This document shows positions 27,564-37,311 of a DNA stretch of 64,000 bases, in pieces. Origin of the DNA: Candidatus Alistipes avicola (GTDB lineage: Bacteria; Bacteroidota; Bacteroidia; Bacteroidales; Rikenellaceae). Under the pieces are notes generated by a model. That model was not told the DNA's origin, ran no database searches, and saw only the letters and a program-made list of their open reading frames with translations. A program made the position numbers and the translations under genes. Position 1 is the first letter of the stretch, and each line of letters starts with the position of its first letter. The stretch lies in NCBI GenBank assembly GCA_019118565.1, contig DWYR01000009.1, positions 124,001 through 188,000 of the forward strand. Reading direction: 5' to 3'.

Positions 27564-28484
27564 ATGAACACTCAGCGCGAAGGCGGAAATTTCAAGGGAA
27601 TCATCTGTGCAATCATCTCGTCCGGAACCTTCGGACTCATTCCACTCTTTTCTATTCCCTTGCTCCTGTCGGGACTCTCATCCCAAACCATTCTTTTCTG
27701 GCGCTTCGTACTGGCAGCCCTGATGATGGGTATCGTTGCATTGGCAACCAAACGTTCATTCCGAATCTCCCTGCATGAGGTCTGGACACTTCTGCTGTTG
27801 GCGGTCATGTACTCGGCAACAGCCCTGTGTCTATTACAATCCTACAACTACATTCCCAGCGGAGTGGCTACAACGATCAGCTTTCTCTACCCGCTGGCCG
27901 TCGCAATCGTCATGACCCTCTTTTTCCGGGAAAAAAGCTCCGTGTGGCTCTTCGTTGCCATTCTGATCTCGCTGGCAGGTGTCGCTTTGCTCTCATGGAA
28001 CGGGGAAGGGATCGCCGGCAATCGGGAAACACTGGTCGGAATGGGGTATGCCGGACTTACCGTGATGACCTACATGGTCTATATCGTCGGGGTGATGAAG
28101 AGCAGCGTTTCACGACTCGATCCGATGATTCTGGCATTCTACGTCCTGCTCTTCAGTTCACTGTTCTTCCTGCTATATACAACCACCGGCAATGGATTCC
28201 AGACTCCGTCGACCTGGAATCAATGGCAAAATATGCTCCTGTTAGCGCTGATTCCGACCGTGCTTTCCAACCTGACGCTCGTACTGGCCATCCAGCAGAT
28301 CGGCTCCACGATGACCTCCATCTTGGGATCCATGGAACCGCTCACCGCCGTATTGGTAGGAGTTTTCCGGTTCGGTGAAAGTTTCTCGCTCGACATGGCC
28401 ATCGGACTGATCCTGATCATTTCGGCCGTCATGATCGTCATCCTGAATCCCGGACGCACGAAACGCCATACGGCCACGGCATAG
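27564..28484 (+). CDS. DMT superfamily (EamA) permease
   Basis: 306 aa with about ten hydrophobic helices arranged as two EamA repeats (about 10-140 and 155-295). The first repeat carries the typical WRF segment and the second ends LGSMEPLTAVLVGV near 258. Inner-membrane exporter or exchanger of metabolites; substrate not predictable. The start at 27564 is preferred because a promoter-like TAATTTTG lies between it and the earlier in-frame Met at 27507. It converges with the DUF4491 gene, stops 19 bp apart. Confidence 0.88.
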   Translation: MNTQREGGNFKGIICAIISSGTFGLIPLFSIPLLLSGLSSQTILFWRFVLAALMMGIVALATKRSFRISLHEVWTLLLLAVMYSATALCLLQSYNYIPSGVATTISFLYPLAVAIVMTLFFREKSSVWLFVAILISLAGVALLSWNGEGIAGNRETLVGMGYAGLTVMTYMVYIVGVMKSSVSRLDPMILAFYVLLFSSLFFLLYTTTGNGFQTPSTWNQWQNMLLLALIPTVLSNLTLVLAIQQIGSTMTSILGSMEPLTAVLVGVFRFGESFSLDMAIGLILIISAVMIVILNPGRTKRHTATA

Positions 28485-28503
28485 GCCGACGGCGAATCCG
28501 ATC

Positions 28504-28824
28504 CTATTTTTTACGTCGGGCCCGTCTGCTGCCGGGTCCTTCCGGGAACCATCCCTTTTCGACACGTTTACGTTGCTCGAACATCTCACCGATGCTCCAG
28601 AGCGACGAAGCACCCCATACGGCCAGCAGGGTAGACCACAGAATATTATCGACCAGCAGAGATCCCGCAACAGCGGCAATACCCATCACCAGGAAGATCC
28701 ACCAGATGCGTACCCCGAAGTAAAACTCACCCTTGATGACCAACGGATGGAACAGTCCGATAATAAGGAATGTCGCCGCCCCGATCACGATTCCGGCCAA
28801 ATTGTGTTCGATCAAAAAATTCAT
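28504..28824 (-). CDS. DUF4491 family membrane protein
   Basis: 106 aa with three hydrophobic segments (about 9-28, 40-60, 63-80) and a strongly basic C-terminus ending RRARRKK. The N-terminal pattern GAATFLIIGLFHPLVIKGEFYFG is the mark of DUF4491, a Bacteroidetes inner-membrane family without known function. Downstream of copA by 46 bp on the same strand, so possibly co-transcribed. Confidence 0.8.
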   Translation of the reverse strand: MNFLIEHNLAGIVIGAATFLIIGLFHPLVIKGEFYFGVRIWWIFLVMGIAAVAGSLLVDNILWSTLLAVWGASSLWSIGEMFEQRKRVEKGWFPEGPGSRRARRKK

Positions 28825-28870
28825 ATGGGATTATTTCTTAAACATCAGATCAACAACTGTCAACAGCTGA

Positions 28871-31087
28871 TTATTTACGGCGATACTTCAAGCGGAGGCT
28901 GTTCGTAACCACACTCACGCTGCTCAATGCCATCGCGGCCCCGGCAATCATCGGGTTAAGCAGGAATCCATTGACAGGATAGAGGATTCCGGCCGCAATG
29001 GGAACTCCGATCAGGTTGTAGATAAAGGCCCAAAACAGATTCTGGCGAATCGTGCGCACGGTCTGTTTCGAAAGGCGGATTGCCTCCGGGATCTTGTTCA
29101 GATCCGATGCTACGACCGTAATTTTCGCCACATCCATGGCAATATCGCTGCCGTGTCCCATGGCGATGCTAAGATCGGCCTGAGCCAGCGCAGCGCTGTC
29201 GTTGATTCCATCTCCGACCATTGCCACCTTGCGGCCCTCCTCTTGAAGGCGGCGGACAAACAGGGCCTTATCCTGCGGAAGCATCTCCGATTCGAAACGG
29301 TCGATCCCGACCTGAATCGCAATATGGCGAGCCGTCTCCCGGTTGTCCCCGGTCAGCATACAGACCTCGATGCCGGCAGCCTGCAAACGGCGCACCGCCT
29401 CTACCGAGGTATCCTTGACCCGATCCGTAATAGCAGCCACGGCCAGAGCCTGCTCGGCATCCGCGAACCAGACGATACTTTTATGCTCGGACGAAAGGCG
29501 CCAGGCCACCTCGTCCAGCTTCCGGGCAATCGTAATGCCGTTATCTTCCAGCATGCGGCTGTTCCCGACCATGTAGGTCTCGCCATCGACCACACCGCGA
29601 ATACCACGTCCCGTCCGGCTCTCGAACTGCTGGACCTGCAGGTTGGATTCAATTCTGAAGTGCTGCACGATAGCCTCGGCCAGCGGATGTTCCGAAAGCC
29701 GCTCCAGACTGCAAAAAACCTCTTTCAAACGGTCGTCTCCATGCAGCCAGACCATATCGGTTACTACGGGGCATCCCTCTGTCAGGGTCCCCGTCTTATC
29801 GAGAACGACCGTATTGACCTTTCCCGCTATTTCGAGACTCTCCGCATCCTTGATGAGGATACCCAACTCGGCACCTTTCCCGATTCCGACCATAATGGCC
29901 GTAGGGGTAGCCAAACCCAAAGCACAGGGGCAGGCAATGATCAAGACGGTTACCAATGCCAGGAATCCATGCGTCAACCCCGTCTCCGGATCGAGCGTTA
30001 CCCAAAGCACGAACGCAAGCAACGCCAATCCGATGATAACCGGGACAAACACCCCGGCCACCTTATCCACCAGTTTCTGTACGGGAGCCTTGCTTCCCTG
30101 CGCCTCCTGCACCATGCGGATGATCTGGGCCAGCATCGTCTCCGCTCCGACCTTGTCGGCCCGGAACTGGAAATACCCCTTCTGATTGATCGTACCGGCA
30201 AAAACCTTCGATCCGGCCTCCTTGCGCACGGCGACAGGCTCGCCGCTGAGCATACTCTCGTCGACATAGGATCCGCCCTCCATCACCGTACCATCGACCG
30301 GCACCCGATCGCCCGGGCGGACAAGCAAGATGTCACCGACCCGGATTCGATTGATCGGAATCTGGGCCTGCGAGCCGTCCTCGCGGATAATCTCGGCATT
30401 CCGGGGTTGCAGGCCGATCAGTTTTTTCAATGACGTTGCCGTATTCCCTTTGGCCTTCTCCTCCAACAACCGCCCCAATAGGATGAAGGCAACTATCACG
30501 CACGAGGCCTCGAAATAGACGTGCGGTTCGATTCCGTGTGCAAGCCAGAACTCGGGGAACAACAGGTTGAAGAGGCTGAACAGATAGGCGATTCCGGTAC
30601 TGAGTGCAACGAGCGTATCCATCGTTGCCGATCCGTGGCGCAGTTGGGTCCAGGCATTGATGAAGAAACCGCGTCCCAACCAGAATACCACCGGGGTAGC
30701 CAACAGGGCCATGACCCAATCGCCATAAGGAGTCTCCATGAAAAACATTCCGATCGCGACGACCGGCAGCGACAGCAATACAGCCCAGAGCGTACGGCGC
30801 TTGAGTGAGCGATAAGCCTGAAGGTGTTTCTGCTCCAGCTGGTCCGATGTGTTGTCATCTATTTCGACGACCATATCATAACCTGCCTCCTGAACCGCCT
30901 TCCGAAGCATTTCGGGAGTCGTCAAGGTAGCGTCATATTCGACAGTTGCATTTGCAGCCGCCAGGTTGACGGCCGCCACGATTACACCGGGCTGCGCATT
31001 GAGTGTCTTCTCCACCCGTCCGGCACAACCGGCGCAACGCAAACCCTCGATCGGGAAGACCCGTTTCTCTATTTTACTTTTTACCAT
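28871..31087 (-). CDS. copA: Copper-translocating P1B-type ATPase
   Basis: 738 aa. A single N-terminal HMA domain has the metal site CAGC (Cys18, Cys21). Eight membrane helices carry the translocation motif CPC near residue 387. The phosphorylation site is DKTGTLTEG near 429, the nucleotide-domain His-Pro pair is SEHPLAEA near 470, and the hinge is GDGINDSAA near 645. The YN pair (AFIYNLIG) and MALSSVSVV in the last helices are the Cu(I)-specific residues of CopA. Exports copper from the cytosol. No copper regulator or chaperone gene is adjacent. Confidence 0.94.
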   Translation of the reverse strand: MVKSKIEKRVFPIEGLRCAGCAGRVEKTLNAQPGVIVAAVNLAAANATVEYDATLTTPEMLRKAVQEAGYDMVVEIDDNTSDQLEQKHLQAYRSLKRRTLWAVLLSLPVVAIGMFFMETPYGDWVMALLATPVVFWLGRGFFINAWTQLRHGSATMDTLVALSTGIAYLFSLFNLLFPEFWLAHGIEPHVYFEASCVIVAFILLGRLLEEKAKGNTATSLKKLIGLQPRNAEIIREDGSQAQIPINRIRVGDILLVRPGDRVPVDGTVMEGGSYVDESMLSGEPVAVRKEAGSKVFAGTINQKGYFQFRADKVGAETMLAQIIRMVQEAQGSKAPVQKLVDKVAGVFVPVIIGLALLAFVLWVTLDPETGLTHGFLALVTVLIIACPCALGLATPTAIMVGIGKGAELGILIKDAESLEIAGKVNTVVLDKTGTLTEGCPVVTDMVWLHGDDRLKEVFCSLERLSEHPLAEAIVQHFRIESNLQVQQFESRTGRGIRGVVDGETYMVGNSRMLEDNGITIARKLDEVAWRLSSEHKSIVWFADAEQALAVAAITDRVKDTSVEAVRRLQAAGIEVCMLTGDNRETARHIAIQVGIDRFESEMLPQDKALFVRRLQEEGRKVAMVGDGINDSAALAQADLSIAMGHGSDIAMDVAKITVVASDLNKIPEAIRLSKQTVRTIRQNLFWAFIYNLIGVPIAAGILYPVNGFLLNPMIAGAAMALSSVSVVTNSLRLKYRRK

Positions 31088-31110
31088 AAAGCCAAACGAT
31101 CATGTTTCTA

Positions 31111-31118
31111 CAAATATA
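31111..31118 (-). promoter_or_regulatory. -7 element for copA
   Basis: TATATTTG on the minus strand, 23 bp upstream of the copA ATG. No TTG at a standard distance. Confidence 0.5.
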
Positions 31119-31184
31119 GTGGAAAAAAGAGCTACTAAAACCGCTCTTTAAGAATTCCTTAAAAATATTTTGAAAGGTTTTGCC

Positions 31185-31192
31185 TATCTTTG
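31185..31192 (+). promoter_or_regulatory. -7 element for the metallophosphoesterase
   Basis: TATCTTTG, about 108 bp upstream of the ATG. The leader contains a CGGGAA/TTCCCG hairpin (near 31229-31246) within GGCAA/TTGCC outer arms. Confidence 0.55.
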
Positions 31193-31300
31193 CAAAAGGC
31201 AGGGTATGGCTCGGCACCGGCAAGTTCGGGAATTATCCTTCCCGGCACCCTTAAGTTTGCCAGCCTTCGTCTCCATCATATTTCGAAGCACGCACTCGCT

Positions 31301-32473
31301 ATGATCTGGTTCGTAACCGCAATCTCGATTCTGTTTGCCATTGTCGACTGGCTGGTCTATCGGCGCAGAATCCGATACAAAAACAACTGCATCCGCAGAG
31401 GGTTCATCGGAATCGTCCTCGTATCCTATTTGCTGCCGATTCTTCTGATCGGCATTCAAACCCTGCTGCCCGACAACTCCACGGCCTGGATGAAGACAGC
31501 ACAATGGATCATCTTTCTCTATTTGCTTCTGCAAAACTGCCGTCTGGGATATTACCTCGGGCTGCTCGTCGATCACCGCAGACAATTCAGCCGTACCGGA
31601 GTCGTATTGGCACTGGCCTGCGCCTTCATGCTGGTGTGGGGGGCGACCCACGGCCGGCAGGCAATCGTAGTCAATCGGGTAGAGGTCCAGTCCCCCCGTC
31701 TGCCCGGTTCGTTCGACGGATTGCGAATCGTACAATTCTCAGACCTGCATATCGGGACACTGATCAATCCGGAGAAAGAGATGAACCGCCTGGTCGATAC
31801 GATCAATGCACTCCATCCCGACCTGATCGTCTTTACGGGCGATCTGGTCAATGTGCGCTATTCGGAGCTCACTCCGCGCTACCGTGAAATCCTCGGCCGT
31901 CTGCAAGCCCCTTACGGCATCCTCTCCGTATTGGGAAACCATGATGTGGGACGTTATATCAAGGATACGATTCAGCTTCCGGCCGACACCAGCACCCGGA
32001 TGCTGGTCAAGACACAACAGGAGATGGGGTGGCACGTCCTCGAGAACGAAACAGTTTACCTGCACCGGGGCAATGATTCGATCTCGGTATCGGGCATCGC
32101 CTTCGATCGGGCGCAACACATCTACCGCCACCGGCGCAAAATCCCGGATGTAGAGCTGACAAGTGCATATCAGTCTATTCCGGAAGGGACGTACAATCTG
32201 ACACTGGCCCACGTGCCGCAAATCTGGGAGGAGATCATCGCCAGCGGATACGGAGATCTGACGCTTTCGGGTCATGTCCACAGCATGCAGTTGCGCATCA
32301 ACCTTTTCGGACGAGGATTATCGCCGGCCAGCTGGCTCTACAAACGCTGGAGCGGCCGATACGAAGATGGGCTGGGGCATACATTATATATTAACGACGG
32401 CATCGGATATGTCGGTTACCCGATGCGTTTAGGGGCTTATCCCGAAGTTACCCTGTTTATCTTGAAACGATGA
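31301..32473 (+). CDS. Membrane-anchored calcineurin-like metallophosphoesterase (YaeI-like)
   Basis: 390 aa. About four N-terminal hydrophobic segments (residues 1-20, 34-54, 64-84, 98-118) anchor the protein. The catalytic domain then shows the full metal-ligand series: SDLHIG near 147, TGDLVN near 182, LGNHDVG near 213, AHVPQ near 306 and SGHVHSMQ near 325. Members of this group act on phospholipid-linked or nucleotide substrates; the target here is unknown. The start at 31301 lies after the structured leader; an earlier in-frame Met would overlap the promoter element. The stop overlaps the next ATG by 4 bp (ATGA), indicating translational coupling. Confidence 0.87.
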   Translation: MIWFVTAISILFAIVDWLVYRRRIRYKNNCIRRGFIGIVLVSYLLPILLIGIQTLLPDNSTAWMKTAQWIIFLYLLLQNCRLGYYLGLLVDHRRQFSRTGVVLALACAFMLVWGATHGRQAIVVNRVEVQSPRLPGSFDGLRIVQFSDLHIGTLINPEKEMNRLVDTINALHPDLIVFTGDLVNVRYSELTPRYREILGRLQAPYGILSVLGNHDVGRYIKDTIQLPADTSTRMLVKTQQEMGWHVLENETVYLHRGNDSISVSGIAFDRAQHIYRHRRKIPDVELTSAYQSIPEGTYNLTLAHVPQIWEEIIASGYGDLTLSGHVHSMQLRINLFGRGLSPASWLYKRWSGRYEDGLGHTLYINDGIGYVGYPMRLGAYPEVTLFILKR

Positions 32474-33546
32474 AAATATTTGTCTCCACAGCCGTCTCCG
32501 CAGACGGATACCTCGACGACCGTTCTTCCGAGCGGTTGATTCTCTCCACCCCCGAAGACTGGGCCGAAGTACATCGGCTGCGTGCCCGATGCGATGCCAT
32601 TCTGGTTGGAGCCGAAACCATCCGCAGGGATGATCCCACGCTGTCGGTGCACGACGAAGCCCTGCGTCGGGAAAGGGTAGCACGCGGGTTACCTTCAGAT
32701 CCGGTCAAGGTAACGCTCACCTCTTCGTGCTGTCTCTCGCCCGATGCCCGGTTCTTCACCCAGGGAACACAGGAGAAGATCGTCTTCACCAGCTGCACCG
32801 AACCGGGACCGCTCAGTCGGGTCGCCACGATCATCCCCGCAGAGAAGATCACCGCCGCCCGAATCGTCACCGAACTCGAGAGACGGGGAATCCGATCGCT
32901 CCTGGTCGAGGGAGGGGCAATGACCCTCAAGATGTTTTTCGAAGAGAAACTGGTCGATACGTTCCGTCTCGCAGTCAATCCCGACATCCACGTAAACGAT
33001 CCGCTCGCACCGCATCTGGAGATCGACCCCGCCTACCGGAACAGTCCCCACTCGGTCGAATCACTGGGAGGGATGGAGGTTACGACCTACCGGATAAAAC
33101 CAGATACCGAGAAAGAAGACCTCCGCTACCTGCAGATGGCCATCGACGAAAGCCGCAAATGCACGCCTTCGGCAACAGCCTATTGTGTCGGAGCGGTCAT
33201 TATTACCCGGACCGGAGAACTGTTTACCGGCTATACGCACGAAACATCGCCGACACATCATGCCGAACAGGAGGCCATCCTCAAAGCCCTCGATGCAGGG
33301 GCCGACCTGCGTGGCGCAACCATATACAGCTCGATGGAGCCGTGCTCCTCGCGAAAAAGTGAACCGGAAAGTTGTTCGGAGTTGATAGTTCGGTACGATT
33401 TTCGCCGTGTAGTTTTCGCAGCATACGAACCCGACTGTTTCGTACACTGCAACGGAGCATTAAACATTAGAAATCAAGGAATTGACGTATGCGTATACGA
33501 TACATTGGCCGAACAGGTCCGCATGATCAACGCACACATAGGGTAA
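32470..33546 (+). CDS. RibD-like fusion with reversed domain order (reductase then deaminase)
   Basis: 358 aa. Residues about 1-205 resemble the RibD C-terminal pyrimidine reductase domain (FVSTAVSADGYL, ILVGAETIRRDDP, LLVEGGAM). Residues about 217-358 are a zinc-dependent cytidine-deaminase-like domain with HHAEQEA near 259 and EPCSSRKSEPESC near 286. Canonical RibD is deaminase first, reductase second, so the order is inverted. The likely role is the second and third steps of riboflavin synthesis on the pyrimidine ring, but a different pterin or pyrimidine product is possible. The metal site has one extra residue between the two cysteines compared with classical RibD. Coupled by ATGA overlap to the phosphoesterase upstream. 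Confidence 0.82.
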   Translation: MKIFVSTAVSADGYLDDRSSERLILSTPEDWAEVHRLRARCDAILVGAETIRRDDPTLSVHDEALRRERVARGLPSDPVKVTLTSSCCLSPDARFFTQGTQEKIVFTSCTEPGPLSRVATIIPAEKITAARIVTELERRGIRSLLVEGGAMTLKMFFEEKLVDTFRLAVNPDIHVNDPLAPHLEIDPAYRNSPHSVESLGGMEVTTYRIKPDTEKEDLRYLQMAIDESRKCTPSATAYCVGAVIITRTGELFTGYTHETSPTHHAEQEAILKALDAGADLRGATIYSSMEPCSSRKSEPESCSELIVRYDFRRVVFAAYEPDCFVHCNGALNIRNQGIDVCVYDTLAEQVRMINAHIG

Positions 33547-33648
33547 TAATATATCGCTTTTTACGCCAAAATTGGCCTAAAAGAGAAATCACAAAACCAA
33601 ATTTAAAAATTCGCCATATATTCGCGGCATAATTTCAAAAATCAATTT

Positions 33649-35100
33649 ATGAAAAGGGTAATCGTCTCACTTATTACGCTGCTCGGTATCGGAACAGCGG
33701 CTGCCCAACAGGAGGAGGGACCGCGAGTCCTGTCGTTGGACGAAGCGCTTGAGATCACCATGACCAGCAACCCCACTATCGAGGCGTTGCGCTACGAAGA
33801 AAAAGCAGCCCAGCAGGAACGTCGGGCCGCCATCGGATTGCGCATGCCGCAAATCAACGTAAACGGTGCCTATACCTACCTGGGCGACGATATAAAATTC
33901 GATCTGAACCATCTGAAGGGACCGGTCAATCAATTCGCCGGAGATCTAATCGGTAGCGGTTTGATCCCTTCCGAACTGCTCCCGTCGATTCAGGGACTTC
34001 TGACTCCGCTCATGGGGGCTGACTGGGCACTCAAACTACAGGACCGCAGTCTGGGATTCGTCGGCGGTAATGTCACGCTGCCGATCTATATGGGAGGCAA
34101 GATCAATACGGCCAACCGCGCCGCCCGAATCAACGAGGCGGCAACTATCGAACAAGGGAATCAAAGCCGAAATGCCCTGGTATCGGAACTCGTTGAACGC
34201 TATTACGGATTGGCCCTGGCCCGTCAGGTTGTCGAAGTCCGCCAGCAGGTTGTCGATGGTGTGCGTCGCCACCTGGAAGATGCAATCGCCCTCGAAAAGA
34301 ACGGTATGATCGCACAAAGCGAGCGTCTCTACATCGAATTCAAAATGTCCGAAGCAGAACGAGATTTACAGAATGCGCGATTACAGGTCGAAACACTCTC
34401 AGATGCCCTGAAAAATACACTGGGACAGTCGATCGAGGCTATGCCCGTCACCACAATGTTCATTCTCAATGAAATAGAGGATGTCGCCTACTATAAGGAC
34501 TTGGCCGAGAAATTCAATCCCCTGCTCAATCAAGTTGCGCTCAAGAAACAGTTGGCTCAGGAGGGCGTAAAATTGCAAAGAGCCGAATTCCTGCCCCAAA
34601 TTGCAGCCATGGGTGGAGCCTCGTTCTACAACTATCAAGTGTCGACGCTCGTTCCGCGATGGGCCGTAGGAGTGGGAGTGAACATCAAACTTTTCGACGG
34701 TTTGAACCGCGAGTACAAACACTCGGCGGCCAAACAAACCGTCAAACAGGTCGCGTCGCTCGAAAGAAAGGCAAGCAACGACATCGCCGTACTGATCGAG
34801 AAGCTCTATAACCAGATGATGAACTACGCCAATCAAATGACCTCGATCGACTCCTCGCTGAATTTTGCCGAGGAGTATCTTCGGGCCAAAAACGCCGCCT
34901 TCCTCGAAGGCATGAGCTCTTCGTCCGATCTGGTCGATGCCGAGTTGAACCTGGCCCGTGTCCGCACCGAACGGATGCAGGCTGCCTACAACTACGACGT
35001 TGCGCTGGCCCAGCTGCTGGAAGCTGCCGGAATCAGCGAGGAGTTCATCAACTACCTGCATCGAGACGATGCACGCCCCATTCATTTCGACAAAAAATAA
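33649..35100 (+). CDS. TolC family outer-membrane efflux protein
   Basis: 483 aa. A signal peptide (MKRVIVSLITLLGIGTAAA) is followed by two long coiled-coil/beta-strand repeats of the OEP type (about 35-245 and 265-460). The N-terminal LSLDEALEITMTSNP is typical. Forms a trimeric channel across the outer membrane for the exporter encoded downstream. First gene of a four-gene unit (TolC, HlyD, two permeases) with gaps of 15, 26 and 4 bp. A near-consensus TATATTCG lies 25 bp upstream. Confidence 0.9.
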   Translation: MKRVIVSLITLLGIGTAAAQQEEGPRVLSLDEALEITMTSNPTIEALRYEEKAAQQERRAAIGLRMPQINVNGAYTYLGDDIKFDLNHLKGPVNQFAGDLIGSGLIPSELLPSIQGLLTPLMGADWALKLQDRSLGFVGGNVTLPIYMGGKINTANRAARINEAATIEQGNQSRNALVSELVERYYGLALARQVVEVRQQVVDGVRRHLEDAIALEKNGMIAQSERLYIEFKMSEAERDLQNARLQVETLSDALKNTLGQSIEAMPVTTMFILNEIEDVAYYKDLAEKFNPLLNQVALKKQLAQEGVKLQRAEFLPQIAAMGGASFYNYQVSTLVPRWAVGVGVNIKLFDGLNREYKHSAAKQTVKQVASLERKASNDIAVLIEKLYNQMMNYANQMTSIDSSLNFAEEYLRAKNAAFLEGMSSSSDLVDAELNLARVRTERMQAAYNYDVALAQLLEAAGISEEFINYLHRDDARPIHFDKK

Positions 35101-35115
35101 AAAACGAATAATCCT

Positions 35116-36102
35116 ATGAAAAAAAGTTCAATCATTGTAATCGTCGTGATCGCCGCTGCCGTCGTGCTGGGCGTCATCTTCGTTAGCTGGTATCTGCGTC
35201 GATCCACTCCGCTATATATTCAAGGTGTGGTCGAATGCACCACCTACAAAGCCTCTTCGAAAGTTCCTGGACGTATCGAAGAAATGAAAGTCGAAGAGGG
35301 TCAACATGTATCGAAAGGGGAGTTGCTCTACACGCTCTCCACCCCCGAACTGCAAGCCAAGTTGCAACAGGCCGAAGCGGTCAAAAGCGCCGCATCCGCA
35401 CTGGATCGGCAGGCTATGGTCGGAGCCCGCAGCCAGCAAAAAGAGGCTGCACTGAACCTCTGGCAACAAGCACAGGCCGGATTGCTGCTGGCCGAAAAGA
35501 CCTACGAACGTGTAAAGAACCTCTACGACCAGGGGGTCGTTCCGGCACAAAAACTCGATGAAGCAACAGCCAACCTGCAAGCCATGCAGGCAACCGAACG
35601 CGCGGCCAAAGCCCAATACGAAATGGTACACGACGGAGCCCGCGTCGAAGAGAAGGAGGCAGCCGCCGCTCAGGTGCGTCAGGCCGAAGGTGCCGTATCG
35701 GAAGTGGAATCCTACCTCTCCGATGCAATGGTCTACTCGCCCGTTACAGGTGAGATCTCGACGATTATCGCCGAGGCAGGCGAGCTAGTCGGCAGCGGCT
35801 ATCCGGTCGTAGCCATCCTCGATCTGAGCGACTTGTGGGTAACTTTCAACATCAGGGAGGACCTGTTGCCCAAAATCAAAATGGGAACGCTTATGACGGG
35901 ATATGTTCCGGCTCTGGACAAAGAGGTCGAATTCAAGGTAACCTACATCGCTCCGCAGGCCGATTTCGCCACCTGGTCCGCCACTCGCACGCAGGGATCG
36001 TTCGATATTCGTACGTTTGCCATCAAAGCCAAACCGACGACCGATGTCGAGAATATCCGACCGGGCATGAGCGTACTGGTCAACTGGAACCAAATCGAAT
36101 AA
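35116..36102 (+). CDS. HlyD family membrane-fusion protein
   Basis: 328 aa. A single N-terminal transmembrane helix (about 5-27) is followed by a split biotinyl-lipoyl domain (VPGRIEEMKVEEGQ near 49, VYSPVTGEISTI near 211), a long alpha-helical hairpin (about 80-200) and a beta-barrel (VTFNIRED near 241). Acts as the periplasmic adaptor linking the inner-membrane permeases with the TolC channel. The helical hairpin is rich in Ala and Gln. Starts 15 bp after the TolC gene. Confidence 0.92.
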   Translation: MKKSSIIVIVVIAAAVVLGVIFVSWYLRRSTPLYIQGVVECTTYKASSKVPGRIEEMKVEEGQHVSKGELLYTLSTPELQAKLQQAEAVKSAASALDRQAMVGARSQQKEAALNLWQQAQAGLLLAEKTYERVKNLYDQGVVPAQKLDEATANLQAMQATERAAKAQYEMVHDGARVEEKEAAAAQVRQAEGAVSEVESYLSDAMVYSPVTGEISTIIAEAGELVGSGYPVVAILDLSDLWVTFNIREDLLPKIKMGTLMTGYVPALDKEVEFKVTYIAPQADFATWSATRTQGSFDIRTFAIKAKPTTDVENIRPGMSVLVNWNQIE

Positions 36103-36128
36103 ACTTCGTCGAACAATAACGTAATCGT

Positions 36129-37307
36129 ATGCCTAACTTCTTCAGCGATACGTTCGCCGTTCTCAAACGGGAGATTCGCCGCATCTTCCGTCAGCCCATG
36201 TATTGGACGCTGACGGTATTCCTTCCGCTCGCTGCCTTCTCCTTTTTCGCGATTCTCCTCTCGAAAGGGGTCTCGCGGGACATTCCCGTCGCAGTCGTGG
36301 ATCAAGATCAAACCTCCCTCTCCCGGAAGGTCGTGCAGATGATCGATGCAACCCCGACGGCTCGGGTCGCTTTCGGAGCGCAGAGCATGGAGGAGGCGGA
36401 ACGGCTGATCCGCGAAGGCAAAGTAATGGGAATAGTTCAGATTCCTCCTTTCTTCGAGAAAAATATCCTGAGCAACCGTCAGACCCATATCGAAACCTAT
36501 CTGAGCGGTACGAACATCACGGTGAACGGTCTGCTCACCAAGGACCTGCAAACGGCTGTCATGACCTTCTCGAGCGGTATCCAGCTACAATTGCTGACCA
36601 AACAAGGGTTAACCGAAAAACAGGCAATGGCCCAACTGATGCCCGTTCGGTTCGACAAACACGTGCTGTTCAACCCCTACATCAACTACGCCTACTACCT
36701 TTCACCCAGCTTCATGCCAATGATGCTTCTCATATTCACCATCATGGCTACGATCTTCGCGATCGGAGTAGAGTTGAAACGCGGATCGGCAAAAGAGTGG
36801 CTCGATACGGCAAACGGGTCGATCTTCGCCGCCTTTGTCGGCAAAATCCTGCCAATCACCCTGGTCATGTTCCTCACCTCGGAGCTGATGTTCCTGATCA
36901 TCTTCAAGGTAGTGGGAGTTCCGCTGAACGGCAGCCTGACGGTTCTGACAATCAGCAACCTGCTATTCATCCTAAGCTATCAGTCCATCGGCACACTGAT
37001 CATCGCCCTGTTGAGCAACCTGCGTCTCGCGCTCTCGATCGGCGGCGGATACTCGGTACTCGCCTTCTCCTTCTCCGGCCTGACCTTCCCGATCATGGCC
37101 ATGAGTGAACCCATGCAATGGTTCAGCAACATCTTTCCGTTCACCTTTTACACGGATATCATCATCGACCAGGCCCTTCGTGGTGCCCCGGTCATCTATT
37201 CGTTCCATGACATGGGAGTTCTTTGTCTATTCATCATTCTTCCGCTGCTCTGGCTGCCGCGTCTGCGCACCGTCTGCTCGGAAAAGAAATATTGGGGGAG
37301 ACTCTAA
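36129..37307 (+). CDS. ABC-2 type permease, first of pair
   Basis: 392 aa with the ABC-2 topology: a helix at about 25-45, a large periplasmic segment (45-195) containing VAVVDQDQTSLSRK, and then five helices to the end. Such permeases need a separate ATP-binding protein, and none is encoded here. Likely exports drugs, lipids or other small molecules together with the HlyD and TolC partners. Its partner permease begins 4 bp downstream. Confidence 0.9.
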   Translation: MPNFFSDTFAVLKREIRRIFRQPMYWTLTVFLPLAAFSFFAILLSKGVSRDIPVAVVDQDQTSLSRKVVQMIDATPTARVAFGAQSMEEAERLIREGKVMGIVQIPPFFEKNILSNRQTHIETYLSGTNITVNGLLTKDLQTAVMTFSSGIQLQLLTKQGLTEKQAMAQLMPVRFDKHVLFNPYINYAYYLSPSFMPMMLLIFTIMATIFAIGVELKRGSAKEWLDTANGSIFAAFVGKILPITLVMFLTSELMFLIIFKVVGVPLNGSLTVLTISNLLFILSYQSIGTLIIALLSNLRLALSIGGGYSVLAFSFSGLTFPIMAMSEPMQWFSNIFPFTFYTDIIIDQALRGAPVIYSFHDMGVLCLFIILPLLWLPRLRTVCSEKKYWGRL

Positions 37308-37311
37308 CCTT

